Source of the DNA: JANWWM01 sp046719715
Lineage (GTDB): Bacteria; Bacteroidota; Chlorobiia; Chlorobiales; Thermochlorobacteraceae
Length of the DNA: 58,541 nt
Assembly: GCA_046719715.1 (NCBI GenBank)
Contig: JBDNCJ010000013.1
Coordinates: forward strand, 1 to 58,541
Direction: 5' to 3'
Made by a program: the position numbers and the translations under genes. The notes beneath the pieces are model-generated. The model did not search any database, had not been told where the DNA came from, and saw nothing but the letters and a program-made list of their open reading frames with translations. Shown in pieces: positions 1-9,166 of this stretch. How positions within the stretch are numbered: the stretch's first letter is position 1; each line of letters opens with the position of its first letter.

Positions 1-83
1 GAGAAATCGGATTTCTCTTGCGAATATCCGACATGGCACATCGCCAAAAGCGCAAGACACACGAGATAGCATCGTTTGTTCAT
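1..83 (-). CDS. Secreted protein, N-terminal signal peptide only (cut by window edge)
   Basis: Reading leftwards from an ATG at 83, the 27 visible codons encode MNKRCYLVCLALLAMCHVGY followed by SQEKSDF. This is a classic signal peptide: positive N-terminus, hydrophobic core and a cleavage region around GYSQ. An AGGAG Shine-Dalgarno sits about 8 bases upstream of the ATG. The rest lies outside the window, so function cannot be stated. The frame stays open to the edge, and the start is supported by both the signal peptide and the ribosome binding site. Confidence 0.75.
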   Translation of the reverse strand, partial: MNKRCYLVCLALLAMCHVGYSQEKSDF

Positions 84-114
84 GGTTGGCTCCTGTATTT
101 ATTTGTAGTACGGC

Positions 115-129
115 TGTGTGTGTGTGTGT
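115..129. repeat. (TG)7 dinucleotide microsatellite
   Basis: Seven uninterrupted TG units lie about 30 bases upstream of the start codon of the partial secreted-protein gene (minus strand), in its probable 5' leader or promoter region. Short dinucleotide tracts can change length by slippage. Whether this one does is unknown. Confidence 0.8.
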
Positions 130-320
130 ACGAGTGGTCATGGTCGTAACGGATTAAGTTGTGGAAAACGCCCGCCTTCATTTTGGATAAAAGGTATGAA
201 TCGGAGTTGCGGACGAAAGAACGGGGTAAATCTTACAGGAATGTAAAATTCTCATCAAGAAAAACAAAAAAAATTTTTGAACGGCAAGGTGCGAAGGAAT
301 GATTCCGTGAGAATCCGTTC

Positions 321-512
321 TATGACCTCACCCTGACCCTCTCCTTAAAAGGAGAGGGGACAAGACTTCACCCTGAGCTTTTTCTGAATGGAGAGGGGAC
401 AAGACTTCACCCTGAGCTTTTTCTGAATGGAGAGGGGACAAGACCTCGCCCTGAGCTTTTTCTGAATGGAGAGGGGACAAGACCTCACCATGATCTTTTC
501 CTAAATGGAAAG
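321..512. repeat. 39-bp tandem minisatellite, about 5 copies
   Basis: Copies begin near 321 and at 360, 399, 438 and 477, with a 39-base period. The unit runs ACAAGACTTCACCCTGAGC... and ends in GGAGAGGGG. The first copy keeps a perfect palindrome (CCCTCTCCTTAAAAGGAGAGGG region, 338-359). The three central copies carry TTTTTCTGAAT in its place and are nearly identical, and the last copy is degenerate. Because 39 is a multiple of three, a minus-strand frame stays open through it (13-residue repeats), but this looks incidental. There are no spacers, so it is not a CRISPR array. Confidence 0.9.
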
Positions 513-675
513 CGAATCTGTCGATAATACCGTGCGGCGTGCAATGGGCGATACGGCACTTTTTCGTGCAGTTTCGCACGACGTTTTGACGAATTGAGGC
601 GATGCGAATAAATTGCCGTGCAACATTAATACGCTATTCAGCTCAACGCGCTCGTCAGCAAAACGTACTGCCTTA

Positions 676-2436
676 ATGAACGTATCACTGCTCGATTTCA
701 GCATCATCTTTCTCTATCTCCTGTTTAGTTTTCTTGTTGGAGTTTGGTATCGCCGCCGTGCGTCGGAAAGCACGACGGAGTTTTTTCTTTCGGGCAGAAA
801 ATTGCCGTGGTGGATTGCCGGCACAGGCATGGTTGCGACGACCTTCGCCGCTGATACGCCGCTTGCCGTGGCGGGCATTGTCGCCAAAAACGGCATTGCA
901 GGTAATTGGATTTGGTGGTCATTCGTCTTTGGGGGCATGCTCACGGTGTTTTTCTTCGCGCGGTTATGGCGACGGGCGCAAATTCTCACCGACCTTGAGT
1001 TCATCGAGTTGCGCTACAGCGGAAGCGCGGCGGGATTTTTAAGAGGATTCAAAGCGATGTATTACGGGTTGTTCATGAACTGCATCATCATCGGCTGGGT
1101 GAATTTAGCGATGTATAAAGTCATTAAAATTATGTTGCCCGAGATGAATGCCGAGCTCGCCGTTCTCGCGCTGGCGGTGCTTACCACGCTTTATTCCGGC
1201 TTGGGTGGATTGTGGAGCGTCAGCATTACCGATGCCGTTCAATTTGTGATAGCGATGCTCGGAAGTGTGATTTTAGCGGTTCTCGCGCTCAATCAGCCTG
1301 TGGTCGCGGAGCAAGGCGGCTTGATGAAAATTCTGCCCGATTGGATGTTCAGCTTTCTGCCGCGCATTGCCGATTCAACACCAGCGGCGGAGGCGGGCGG
1401 CATTTTTGCACTCAGCGCGGGGGCGTTCATCGCCTTTATCGGCGTGCAGTGGTGGGCGAGTTGGTATCCGGGCGCAGAGCCGGGCGGCGGCGGCTACATT
1501 GCTCAACGCATGATGAGCGCGAAAGATGAAAAACACTCGCTCTTTGCAACGCTTTGGTTCATTATCGCGCATTACTGCGTGCGACCATGGCCTTGGATTC
1601 TGGTCGGGCTTGTGAGCGTCGTCATGTTCCCAACGCTTCCAATTGAGCAAAAAGAAGATGGCTTCGTGATGGTGATGCGCGACATCTTGCCAAGCGGCTT
1701 GAAAGGGTTGCTCATCGCCGCTTTTCTTGCCGCCTATATGTCGACGCTTTCAACGCATCTGAACTGGGGCACAAGTTACCTCTTGAACGATTTCTACAAA
1801 CGCTTCATAAAGCGCGAAGAAGAAGAGGCGCATTACGTCGGCGTTTCAAGAGTGATGACGGCGCTGGTAACGGTGGTCTCGCTTGTGATTACCTTTTTCG
1901 TGCTCAAGACGATTGAAGGCGCGTGGTCGTTTATTTTGCAATGCGGCGCGGGCATCGGCTTCGTGCTTATTTTGCGGTGGTTTTGGTGGCGGCTGAATGC
2001 ATGGTCGGAAATCGCGTCAATGATTGCACCGTTTGCGGCTTATACGTATCTCTATGCCTTCACCGACGTGCAATTTCCCGAATCGCTTTTCTACATTGTT
2101 GGATTCACGATTGCCGTAACGCTCGCGGTAACATTTCTCACACCGCCCGAAAGCGTGGAGCATTTAAAGAATTTTTATCGTCGCACGCGCGTTGGTGGCG
2201 CGTTTTGGAAGCCGATTTCCGACCTTCTCCCCGAAGTCAAATCTGACGGCAGTTATTTCTCGCTGTTCTTGAATTGGTTTTTGGGCGTGGTGCTGGTGTA
2301 TGCGTTTTTGTTCGGCATCGGGAAAATCATTTTCGGGCAGTGGCTTCACGGCGCGGTGCTGTGCGTCATTGGCATTGGCGCGGCGTTGGGAATTTACTAC
2401 GACTTCAATCGGCGCGGCTGGACGAAATTGAATTGA
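676..2436 (+). CDS. Sodium:solute symporter (SSS family)
   Basis: A 586-residue, strongly hydrophobic polytopic inner-membrane protein. The N-terminus (helix 1 FSIIFLYLLFSFLVGVWYRRR, then EFFLSGRKLPWW and ATTFAADTPLAVAG) is the typical first-helix/loop signature of SSS transporters. A later QRMMSAKDEKHSLFATLWF loop is also family-typical. It should couple Na+ entry to uptake of a small solute; the substrate (sugar, amino acid, carboxylate) cannot be read from sequence. The frame opens with a TTG at 613, but the ATG at 676 starts directly before helix 1 and is preferred. It stands alone, 117 bases before the SprE-like gene. Confidence 0.88.
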   Translation: MNVSLLDFSIIFLYLLFSFLVGVWYRRRASESTTEFFLSGRKLPWWIAGTGMVATTFAADTPLAVAGIVAKNGIAGNWIWWSFVFGGMLTVFFFARLWRRAQILTDLEFIELRYSGSAAGFLRGFKAMYYGLFMNCIIIGWVNLAMYKVIKIMLPEMNAELAVLALAVLTTLYSGLGGLWSVSITDAVQFVIAMLGSVILAVLALNQPVVAEQGGLMKILPDWMFSFLPRIADSTPAAEAGGIFALSAGAFIAFIGVQWWASWYPGAEPGGGGYIAQRMMSAKDEKHSLFATLWFIIAHYCVRPWPWILVGLVSVVMFPTLPIEQKEDGFVMVMRDILPSGLKGLLIAAFLAAYMSTLSTHLNWGTSYLLNDFYKRFIKREEEEAHYVGVSRVMTALVTVVSLVITFFVLKTIEGAWSFILQCGAGIGFVLILRWFWWRLNAWSEIASMIAPFAAYTYLYAFTDVQFPESLFYIVGFTIAVTLAVTFLTPPESVEHLKNFYRRTRVGGAFWKPISDLLPEVKSDGSYFSLFLNWFLGVVLVYAFLFGIGKIIFGQWLHGAVLCVIGIGAALGIYYDFNRRGWTKLN

Positions 2437-2553
2437 GGTCGGCTTTGAGGTTGCGGAAGCGTGTGATTGAACGGTTACGTGTTCAGCCCATTCTTCGTTC
2501 TGCATGATTCGTTATTTTGTCGCCCTCGTCCGAGTGCAATTTGAACACAAAAA

Positions 2554-4842
2554 GTGAATTTGATTCGTCAAAAGTTTTTCATACTGCCGCTTGCGTGTGT
2601 GGCGTTTTTCGTTGCGTCGTGCGGGCGCGACGACGATAGTTTCGTCGGAAAAGCGTATCACAACTTCACGGCGTTTTTCAACGCCTATTACAACGCACGC
2701 CTTGAATACCAGCGCGGCATGCGGGCGATTGAAGGCTCGCTGAAATACGATAAAGACGCGCCGTTGGAAATTTTCCCCTCGATTGAAAGTGCGGCGTCAG
2801 GAAAGCAATTCTTCGACCTCGTCGTAAAAAAAACGTCCATTGTGCTCACCTCGCACCCCGTCAGCGCACTTGCCGACAACGCCCTGCTCCTGATGGGCAA
2901 GGCGTATTTTCACTTGAAGAGTTTGGAGGCGGCGGAGCGCAAGTTCAAAGAAATCATTACGAACTATCCCGACGGCGATGTTCTCGATGAAGCGACGTTT
3001 TGGTATGGCAGAACATTGGCACAACTCCAACAAAGCGAAGAAGCGAAGTCGGTGCTGGGGTCGGTGATTGCGTCCAGAAAGACGAGCGATGTGGTCAGAG
3101 CCGATGCCTATTTTGCGCTCGCGGAGCTCGCGATTAAAGATGAAAAGTTGGAAGAAGCGGCGGAAGAAATCGAGAAAGGATTGCGGCTCGTCAAAGATGA
3201 AAACTTGAAATCGCGTGCCGCCTTTACGCTGGCGAAAATTTACGACCGCACCGGCAAGTTCCGCGACGCCGCTCGCGCCTATCAAATCGTTATCGATTTA
3301 GACCCGCCCGTCTACGAAGTGCTTTACGCCGCACAACTCAACTACGCCATCGACCTGCGCAAACAAGGCAACATTTCGGAAGCCGAGAAGCGATTACAAA
3401 AAATGCTTGACGACGATAAGAACTACGTGAAGTTCGCCGAAATTCGCTACGAACTCGCCGAGTGCTTCGTCGAGCAAGACCGCTTGGGCAAAGCCATTGA
3501 CCTTTACATCGAGATTATTCGTCGCGCTAAAAAAACCGAAGCCTCTGCAAAAAGCTACTACCAACTTGGACGCATCAAGCAAGAAATTTCCGTTGATTAC
3601 GAAACAGCACGCGCTTTTTACGACAGTTCGCGCATCGAGTATTCACAAGGCGAAATCAAAGAACTTGCCGAAAACGCCTTCGCGAAGATGGATAAAATTT
3701 TAAGCCTCTACGACGAACGCGCCGTCATCGACAGCGTCATCAAACTCGGTATTTTGAAGCCGATTGAAAAAGACACGACGAAGAAAATTGATTCCGCCGC
3801 CGTCGCAAGCAAAGACGATGAGAGTAACCCTTTGTCGCGACGGTTGCGCAAAGACTATCGCCGAAGCATTACGCTGGCGTTGGGCGGGCGCGACGTCTTC
3901 GCTGAAACCGCAGGAAGCACGGCAGAGCAACAACGCCGACAAAAATTCACCCTCGCGCCCGCACGCGACACCGCGACATTCGTCAAGTATCACAAAGATT
4001 TCTTGGATAGAACCGCTGCCATTGGAAACTTCTATCATCTCACCTTGCCAATGCCCGACTCGGCGATTCTGTGGTATGAGCGTGCGTTTCGTTACAGCTT
4101 CAACACGATTTTCAACCTCTCCGACACCTTGAGGCGACAAGTGGAAAACGTCAAAGTGCCGTTGCTTTTTGCCATCGCCGATGTCTATCGAACGATGAAC
4201 AAAGAAGAGAAAATGGATTCGCTCTATCGCATGATTTTGGCTTCTTACCCAAACAGTCGATACACCAACCGCATTCGTGAGTATTACGGAATGCCGCTCG
4301 TTGAGGAAGGCATAAAGCCCGATAGAGCCTTGTATTTACACGCGTTCGCGCTGATAGATAGCAGCCGATATGAATTGGCGTTTCGAGCCCTCGATTCGCT
4401 TTACAATCAATTTCCATCGTCCGACCTTCGCCCGAAGGCACTGCTTGCCGGTGCGTATTTGCTCTATGAAAAGTTCGCACGTCCCGATTCCGCCCTCTCG
4501 CAATACAAACTCTTAGCATCGCTCTATCCTGAATCCGAAGAAGCCAAGTTCATTGAGCCAACGCTGCAAGCCGCAAAAGCCATATACGATTCGCTCGCCG
4601 CACTTTCCGACACGACCGCAAAACAAACGCCGACCGAGTCGCCGAAAGATGCGCCTGACAAACAGCCGAAGAAAAATCCATTCGAGAAAAACAATGGAAA
4701 AAACGGTGGGAAAAATAACGGCGTGAGAAAAGACGAAGAACCGATTCAACCCAAAGAGCCCATCAAGGGCGAAGAAAATAGGGGCGAAGAAATTCCAATT
4801 GAAGAACAGCCTGATAAGTCAAATCCTGACGGCGGAATTTAA
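2554..4842 (+). CDS. sprE: SprE/PorW-like TPR lipoprotein of the type IX secretion/gliding machinery
   Basis: A 762-residue predicted lipoprotein starting at GTG 2554. Its signal peptide ends in a lipobox (FVASC, acylated Cys23). The segment after it, YHNFTAFFNAYYNA, matches the conserved N-terminus of SprE/PorW proteins of Bacteroidota. The body is rich in TPR-like helical pairs (for example around residues 90-290, including AYFHLKSLEAAERKFKEIIT). The last 90 residues are low-complexity Lys/Asn/Pro/Glu. SprE/PorW is a periplasmic-side outer-membrane lipoprotein needed for T9SS secretion. Two T9SS cargo proteins in this window support that role. Orthology to SprE is family-level; the symbol is tentative. 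Confidence 0.75.
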   Translation: MNLIRQKFFILPLACVAFFVASCGRDDDSFVGKAYHNFTAFFNAYYNARLEYQRGMRAIEGSLKYDKDAPLEIFPSIESAASGKQFFDLVVKKTSIVLTSHPVSALADNALLLMGKAYFHLKSLEAAERKFKEIITNYPDGDVLDEATFWYGRTLAQLQQSEEAKSVLGSVIASRKTSDVVRADAYFALAELAIKDEKLEEAAEEIEKGLRLVKDENLKSRAAFTLAKIYDRTGKFRDAARAYQIVIDLDPPVYEVLYAAQLNYAIDLRKQGNISEAEKRLQKMLDDDKNYVKFAEIRYELAECFVEQDRLGKAIDLYIEIIRRAKKTEASAKSYYQLGRIKQEISVDYETARAFYDSSRIEYSQGEIKELAENAFAKMDKILSLYDERAVIDSVIKLGILKPIEKDTTKKIDSAAVASKDDESNPLSRRLRKDYRRSITLALGGRDVFAETAGSTAEQQRRQKFTLAPARDTATFVKYHKDFLDRTAAIGNFYHLTLPMPDSAILWYERAFRYSFNTIFNLSDTLRRQVENVKVPLLFAIADVYRTMNKEEKMDSLYRMILASYPNSRYTNRIREYYGMPLVEEGIKPDRALYLHAFALIDSSRYELAFRALDSLYNQFPSSDLRPKALLAGAYLLYEKFARPDSALSQYKLLASLYPESEEAKFIEPTLQAAKAIYDSLAALSDTTAKQTPTESPKDAPDKQPKKNPFEKNNGKNGGKNNGVRKDEEPIQPKEPIKGEENRGEEIPIEEQPDKSNPDGGI

Positions 4843-4866
4843 TCCAACAACAAGTTTAACAAATCT

Positions 4867-5670
4867 ATGCACACCGAAATTGACATCGACGTTCTTGACC
4901 TTCCGCTTAAAGTGGTATCAAACGAGCAACTGACCTCGAGCATCAATGTTGTGGTGCTACACGCGCCCGAAGTCGCCGCACGATTCAAGGCGGGGCAGTT
5001 TATGGAAATTCGCGTGAGCGACTCGCTCTTTCCGCTGTTGCGTCGTCCGTTCAGCATTCATCGTGTGGTAGGCGAGCACATTGAAATTATGAGCAAAGTC
5101 GTGGGCATTGGCACAAAATTGCTCTACGAGGTCAAGGCGGGGGAAACCCTGCAAACGCTTGCGCCGCTTGGAAACACCTTCGGCTACGACAAAAACGATT
5201 TCGATATCGGCATCTTGATTTCAGGCGGAATCGGCGTCGCGCCTATGGCGATGCTCGAAGAAACCCTGCGCCAAAAGGGCAAAGACGTGCTCAACATCGT
5301 TGGCGCAAGAACAGCCGAAGAACTCGTAACGCGCTACCTCACCCACGTGCATCTTGCTACTGATGACGGCTCGGCGGGCTTCAAGGGCAATGTGGTGGCA
5401 CTCTTTGCCGAACTCTTGCTGTCGCTTCAAAACAAACGCATGCGTGTGTTTGCGTGCGGACCGAATCCGATGCTTAACGCGCTTTCCAAATTTTGCAATG
5501 CGCGCCAAATTCCATGCGAAGTCTCGATTGAATCGACGATGGGGTGCGGAATCGGCATTTGCTACGGCTGTCCCGTCCGCATCAAAGATTCAGAGGGAGC
5601 AATTCACAACAAACTTTTGTGCCAATACGGAAGCGTGATTGATTCGCGCGAAATTGTCTTCGATGAATAA
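4867..5670 (+). CDS. pyrK: Dihydroorotate dehydrogenase electron transfer subunit PyrK
   Basis: A 267-residue flavo-iron-sulfur protein of the ferredoxin-NADP reductase superfamily. In order: a beta-barrel FAD-binding domain with RRPFSI (59-64), an NAD-binding domain with ILISGGIGVAPM (about 116-127) and FACGPNPML (196-203), and a C-terminal 2Fe-2S site (C227, C232, C235, C252). This arrangement is that of PyrK, which passes electrons from PyrD-B dihydroorotate oxidation to NAD+ in pyrimidine synthesis. No pyrD gene is in the window. The stop overlaps the start of the next gene (ATG 5663 lies inside its last codons), implying translational coupling. A related sulfide dehydrogenase/NfnA-type subunit is the main alternative. 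Confidence 0.85.
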   Translation: MHTEIDIDVLDLPLKVVSNEQLTSSINVVVLHAPEVAARFKAGQFMEIRVSDSLFPLLRRPFSIHRVVGEHIEIMSKVVGIGTKLLYEVKAGETLQTLAPLGNTFGYDKNDFDIGILISGGIGVAPMAMLEETLRQKGKDVLNIVGARTAEELVTRYLTHVHLATDDGSAGFKGNVVALFAELLLSLQNKRMRVFACGPNPMLNALSKFCNARQIPCEVSIESTMGCGIGICYGCPVRIKDSEGAIHNKLLCQYGSVIDSREIVFDE

Positions 5671-7804
5671 CATTCAACCGCACATACTTGTGGCGTTCAA
5701 ACTTGCCTTGATGCTCTGGCTCGTTTCGTGCTCGCCGCTTGTTGGGCAGAGCCTTAATTGGAATCCAAACGGATTTGTGGTGAAAGATTCGACGGGCGTG
5801 CCGCATTTGTCGCCGTTTTCAGGCGGCATTGGAAATGCACGATTTCAATTTGTCCCGCTCACCTCTCTGAATAAGCCCGATTTGCTCTTGCTTAATGGCG
5901 ACGGCAAAATTCTCTTTTTCAAAAACACGGGCGAAGTCGGCTCACCAAGTTTCAGGCTCGAGCCGAACACGGGATTTCTTCCGCCAATCCTCGATTGGTT
6001 TCGCTTTCACGATTTCGACGGCGATAGCAAAGTGGATTTGCTCAAAGAGGCGGCGGGGTCGGCGAGTTATTATCGCAACGTCGGCACGGTCGAGTCGCCA
6101 CAATTTTTGCGCTTTCAAGATACGCTTCGCGACCAGCAAAATCGCCCTATCATTGTTGAAAGCCTCTCGATTCCCGTCATCGCTGATATTGACGGCGACG
6201 GCAAGCCCGACCTTCTTTCAGGAAATTCCATCGGCACGATTAACTTTTACAAAAACACTTCCACGAGCGATACCCTTCGCTGGCAATTCGTAACGGGGGA
6301 ATTTGGCTGCATTCGCGCCCTCGCCGATACCGTTTTCGTCGACAACTGCAACAGCCGTTCTGAACACGGTGCGTCCAGAGGTGCCGAAGTCCTCGAGCAC
6401 GGCGCGAGTGCGCTTTCTTTCGGCGACCTCGACGGAAACGGCACGCTCGATTTGCTCTTCGGCGATTTCATTGAACGAAGCCTTTACTACTTCCGCAACA
6501 TCGGCACGCCCACATCGCCACAGTTCGAACTCGGCGCACAACATTTCCCTTCGCTCAAACTGTTGGAAACGCGCGGATTCAATTTGGCGCAAACGCTTGA
6601 CTACGACGGCGACGGCGATTTAGACCTCTTTGTGTCGAGTTTAAGCGTCCGACAATCCAAACGCGATTTCATCTTCTTCCGCAACATCGGCACGCCGACC
6701 GCACCAAATTTCATCAAAGAAACGGACGAATTTCTCGCGCCCTTCGACGTCGGGCTTAGCGCAAAGCCTGCGCTCGGCGATTTGAACGGCGATGGCAAAT
6801 TGGATTTGCTTATCGGAAACAGCGACGGCGAAATTGCCTTTTACCTCAACACCGGCACACCAACCACGCCTGAATGGACGCTTCAAAGCAAAACCTTCCT
6901 GATTGCCGATACTGACCCCGTCGCACCTGCACTCGTCGACATCGACGGCGACGGCGATTTGGATTTATTCGTCGGACGATTTTTCATCGGACGCTTGCGC
7001 TTCTTTCGCAACATCGGCACGCCGACTGCGCCAATGTTTGAAGAGCAATCCTTTATTCCAACAAGTTCAATTAACGTTGGGCAAGGCGCTTCACCTTTCT
7101 TTTTCGACATTGATGGCGACGGCGACTTCGACCTCTTCATCGGCGACAGCGACGGCAATGTGGAATTCTATCGCAACACCGGCACTGCGCAGAACCCGAC
7201 GTTTGTGCTCGTAAGCAACGCGCTGGTGCGTCTGCCCAACTTTGCCGCGAATGCGTCGCCATGTCTCATCAAGGAAAATGGAATTGCGCAACTCTTCGTC
7301 GGTGGAAGCGAAGGCTGGGTTGCGCATTACCGAAACACCGGAACAGGCGAAACGCCTGTATTCGCGTTGCAGAGCGAGCAATACGAAATGCTCGACGCCG
7401 GCGGAAACGCCTCGCCGATTTGGGCAGACATCAACGCTGACGGCATCAAAGAACTCTTTATCGGCACACAGCGCGGCGGCATTGAACTCTACGACCGCAA
7501 TTCGCTCGCGCTCCCAAAAGAAACAACTTTGCCGAAACGCTTCACACTTTATCAAAACTATCCGAACCCGTTTAATCCAACAACAATCATCACTTATGAC
7601 CTTGCAACGGCGAGCAATGTCAGTCTTGAAGTCTTCGATGTGCTCGGCAAAAAAGTCGCGACGCTTGTAAGCGGTGTGCAATCCGCAGGTCAACATTCTT
7701 TCACCTTCAACGCCGCACGCTACGGTTTAACGAGCGGCGTGTATTTTTATCGGCTCATCGCAAATGGATTTTCTGAAACGAAAAAACTCTTGTTGATGAA
7801 GTAA
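5663..7804 (+). CDS. Secreted VCBS/FG-GAP repeat protein with T9SS sorting domain
   Basis: A 713-residue secreted protein. A signal peptide (LALMLWLVSCSPLVGQ, ending near residue 29) is followed by about nine FG-GAP/VCBS-type repeats, each with a Ca2+-loop-like D-x-D-G-D-G motif (DIDGDGKPDLL, DLNGDGKLDLLIG, DIDGDGDLDLFVG) followed by an F-x-N-x-G strand. These form beta-propeller-like blades. The C-terminus (YQNYPNPFNPTT, then VSLEVFDVLGKKVATLV and GVYFYRL) is a type A T9SS sorting domain, so the product should be exported and anchored or released at the surface. ATG 5663 is chosen because it gives the complete signal peptide; it overlaps pyrK by 8 bases. Function beyond surface exposure is unknown. 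Confidence 0.85.
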   Translation: MNNIQPHILVAFKLALMLWLVSCSPLVGQSLNWNPNGFVVKDSTGVPHLSPFSGGIGNARFQFVPLTSLNKPDLLLLNGDGKILFFKNTGEVGSPSFRLEPNTGFLPPILDWFRFHDFDGDSKVDLLKEAAGSASYYRNVGTVESPQFLRFQDTLRDQQNRPIIVESLSIPVIADIDGDGKPDLLSGNSIGTINFYKNTSTSDTLRWQFVTGEFGCIRALADTVFVDNCNSRSEHGASRGAEVLEHGASALSFGDLDGNGTLDLLFGDFIERSLYYFRNIGTPTSPQFELGAQHFPSLKLLETRGFNLAQTLDYDGDGDLDLFVSSLSVRQSKRDFIFFRNIGTPTAPNFIKETDEFLAPFDVGLSAKPALGDLNGDGKLDLLIGNSDGEIAFYLNTGTPTTPEWTLQSKTFLIADTDPVAPALVDIDGDGDLDLFVGRFFIGRLRFFRNIGTPTAPMFEEQSFIPTSSINVGQGASPFFFDIDGDGDFDLFIGDSDGNVEFYRNTGTAQNPTFVLVSNALVRLPNFAANASPCLIKENGIAQLFVGGSEGWVAHYRNTGTGETPVFALQSEQYEMLDAGGNASPIWADINADGIKELFIGTQRGGIELYDRNSLALPKETTLPKRFTLYQNYPNPFNPTTIITYDLATASNVSLEVFDVLGKKVATLVSGVQSAGQHSFTFNAARYGLTSGVYFYRLIANGFSETKKLLLMK

Positions 7805-7848
7805 CCAGTTGTTGGAATAAGTCCCAATTCACTTTTCCATCATTGATA

Positions 7849-8745
7849 ATGAAATACGCGCTTCTTGTGTGGGTCATGCTGAACGGCGCAGGGGTTGTTG
7901 CGCAATCTCCGTCGGTGCAATCGCTCACGATTTTTTACACTGCTAATACCAACGGCTACTTGGAAGAATGTCCGTGCTCAAAAGATGGGCTTGGCGGCGT
8001 GGCGCGTCGCAAAACTATTCTTGAACAACATCAAAGCGGCAACACGCTTATTTTGGACGCGGGCAATCTCTCGTCGCCGTATCGCAAAAACGAAGCACAA
8101 GAAAAACTGCTCTACGCACTCACCGAAAAACTCTCATACAGCCTCATGAACTTGGGCGAGCAAGAATTTTCTTACGGGTTGAACTTTTGGAAGGAAAACG
8201 GGCGGCGGCTCAACGCGGTATCGGCAAACTTACGCGATAAAGACGGACGACGGCTTACGCCACCGTTTCAAATCTTTGCCTTTGAGGGCTTGCGCGTGGC
8301 GGTTACGGGGGTTCTTTCGGAAAGTGCATTTCAAAATCTGCCCGAAGAAATTCGTGCCGACCTTTCGCTCGTGCCCGTTGAAGAAGAACTGTCAAAAACG
8401 CTCATTCAAATCAAGAACGAGCAACCGCACCTGATTGTGCTTCTCTTACGCTCGCAAGATTACGAAGCAGAAGTGTCGCTCGCACAACGCTTTCCTGAAA
8501 TTCATCTCGTCGTCTCGACCGATGAACGTTTAGCGCGCGAAAAACCCTTGCGCATGAGGCAAACGCTCGCCGTATCTTCGGGAAGCGACGGAGAGCAAGT
8601 CGGCAAACTCGCGCTTGTAATTGACACGGAGAAACGCCAAATTCTCTCCTACAAAAATGCGCTTCTTCCGCTCTCAAAGGGCGTGAAGAAAAATGCGGAA
8701 ATTGATTCGCTCATTCAATCATTCAAACAATCGGAACGGAAATGA
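7849..8745 (+). CDS. Secreted 5'-nucleotidase/UshA-like metallophosphoesterase-type protein
   Basis: 298 residues with a short signal peptide (ALLVWVMLNGAGVVAQ). The N-terminal block FYTANTNGYLEECPCSKDGLGGVARRKT resembles the start of secreted 5'-nucleotidase-like metallophosphatases that carry a C-x-C motif (GNLEPCGCS...LGGLARR), and LILDAGNL resembles their metal-site strand. Later family motifs, such as the GNHE-like block, are degenerate (MNLGEQEFSYG), so activity is doubtful. ATG 7849 is preferred over TTG 7843. The stop overlaps the hisI start in an ATGA arrangement, so the two are probably co-translated, although their functions are not obviously related. Confidence 0.6.
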   Translation: MKYALLVWVMLNGAGVVAQSPSVQSLTIFYTANTNGYLEECPCSKDGLGGVARRKTILEQHQSGNTLILDAGNLSSPYRKNEAQEKLLYALTEKLSYSLMNLGEQEFSYGLNFWKENGRRLNAVSANLRDKDGRRLTPPFQIFAFEGLRVAVTGVLSESAFQNLPEEIRADLSLVPVEEELSKTLIQIKNEQPHLIVLLLRSQDYEAEVSLAQRFPEIHLVVSTDERLAREKPLRMRQTLAVSSGSDGEQVGKLALVIDTEKRQILSYKNALLPLSKGVKKNAEIDSLIQSFKQSERK

Positions 8746-9143
8746 CGACGCAAACAGAATCGTTTCTCGACGCGGTCAAATTTGATAAAGACGGACTCGT
8801 GCCTGCAATCGCACAAGACTCCGAAACAGGTAAAATCTTGATGCTCGCCTACATGAACCGTGAAAGTTTGGAAATCACGCTCAAAGAGCGGAAGATGTGC
8901 TATTGGAGTCGAAGCCGAAAAGAACTTTGGCGCAAAGGTGCAACATCGGGCAACACCCAAGACGTCAAAGAAATTTTAATCGATTGCGACGGCGACGCGC
9001 TCGTCTTCAAAATCACGCAAAAAGGCGGCGCGTGCCACACGGGCTACGAATCATGCTTTTTCCGAAAAGTCGAGGACGACCTCTCGTTTCAAGTTGTCGA
9101 TAAAATGACGTTCGATGCCGAAGAAGCTTATCGGAAAAAGTAA
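8742..9143 (+). CDS. hisI: Phosphoribosyl-AMP cyclohydrolase HisI
   Basis: 133 residues covering a complete single-domain HisI. It shows LMLAYMNRESLEITL, YWSRSRKELWRKGATSGN and the metal-binding DCDGDALVFKI...GGACHTGYESCFF block with its conserved Asp and Cys residues. It opens the adenine ring of phosphoribosyl-AMP, the third step of histidine synthesis, in the cytoplasm. The HisE pyrophosphohydrolase domain is absent, so that activity must be encoded elsewhere. The start overlaps the preceding stop (ATGA). Confidence 0.95.
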   Translation: MTTQTESFLDAVKFDKDGLVPAIAQDSETGKILMLAYMNRESLEITLKERKMCYWSRSRKELWRKGATSGNTQDVKEILIDCDGDALVFKITQKGGACHTGYESCFFRKVEDDLSFQVVDKMTFDAEEAYRKK

Positions 9144-9166
9144 AAGCGAAAGGAACTGAAAATCAC

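Larger units (their letters stand above)
84..675. other. Gene-poor intergenic region
   Basis: This stretch separates a leftward secreted-protein gene from the rightward symporter gene. It holds a TG microsatellite (115-129), A/T-rich runs around 250-280 and the 39-bp minisatellite (321-512). The open frames crossing the minisatellite only translate the repeat and have no other gene-like property. I see no convincing promoter for the symporter. Confidence 0.6.

Noticed and set aside
115..129. Phase-variable switch by the TG tract
   Set aside because: Seven units is short, the target gene is barely in the window, and no -10/-35 spacing dependence can be shown.
321..512. Possible CRISPR array
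   Set aside because: Units are contiguous 39-bp tandem copies without unique spacers, and no cas genes are near.
7091..7696. 201-residue open frame opposite the VCBS-repeat protein
   Set aside because: Shadow of the D-x-D-G-D-G repeats; low plausibility and no start signal.
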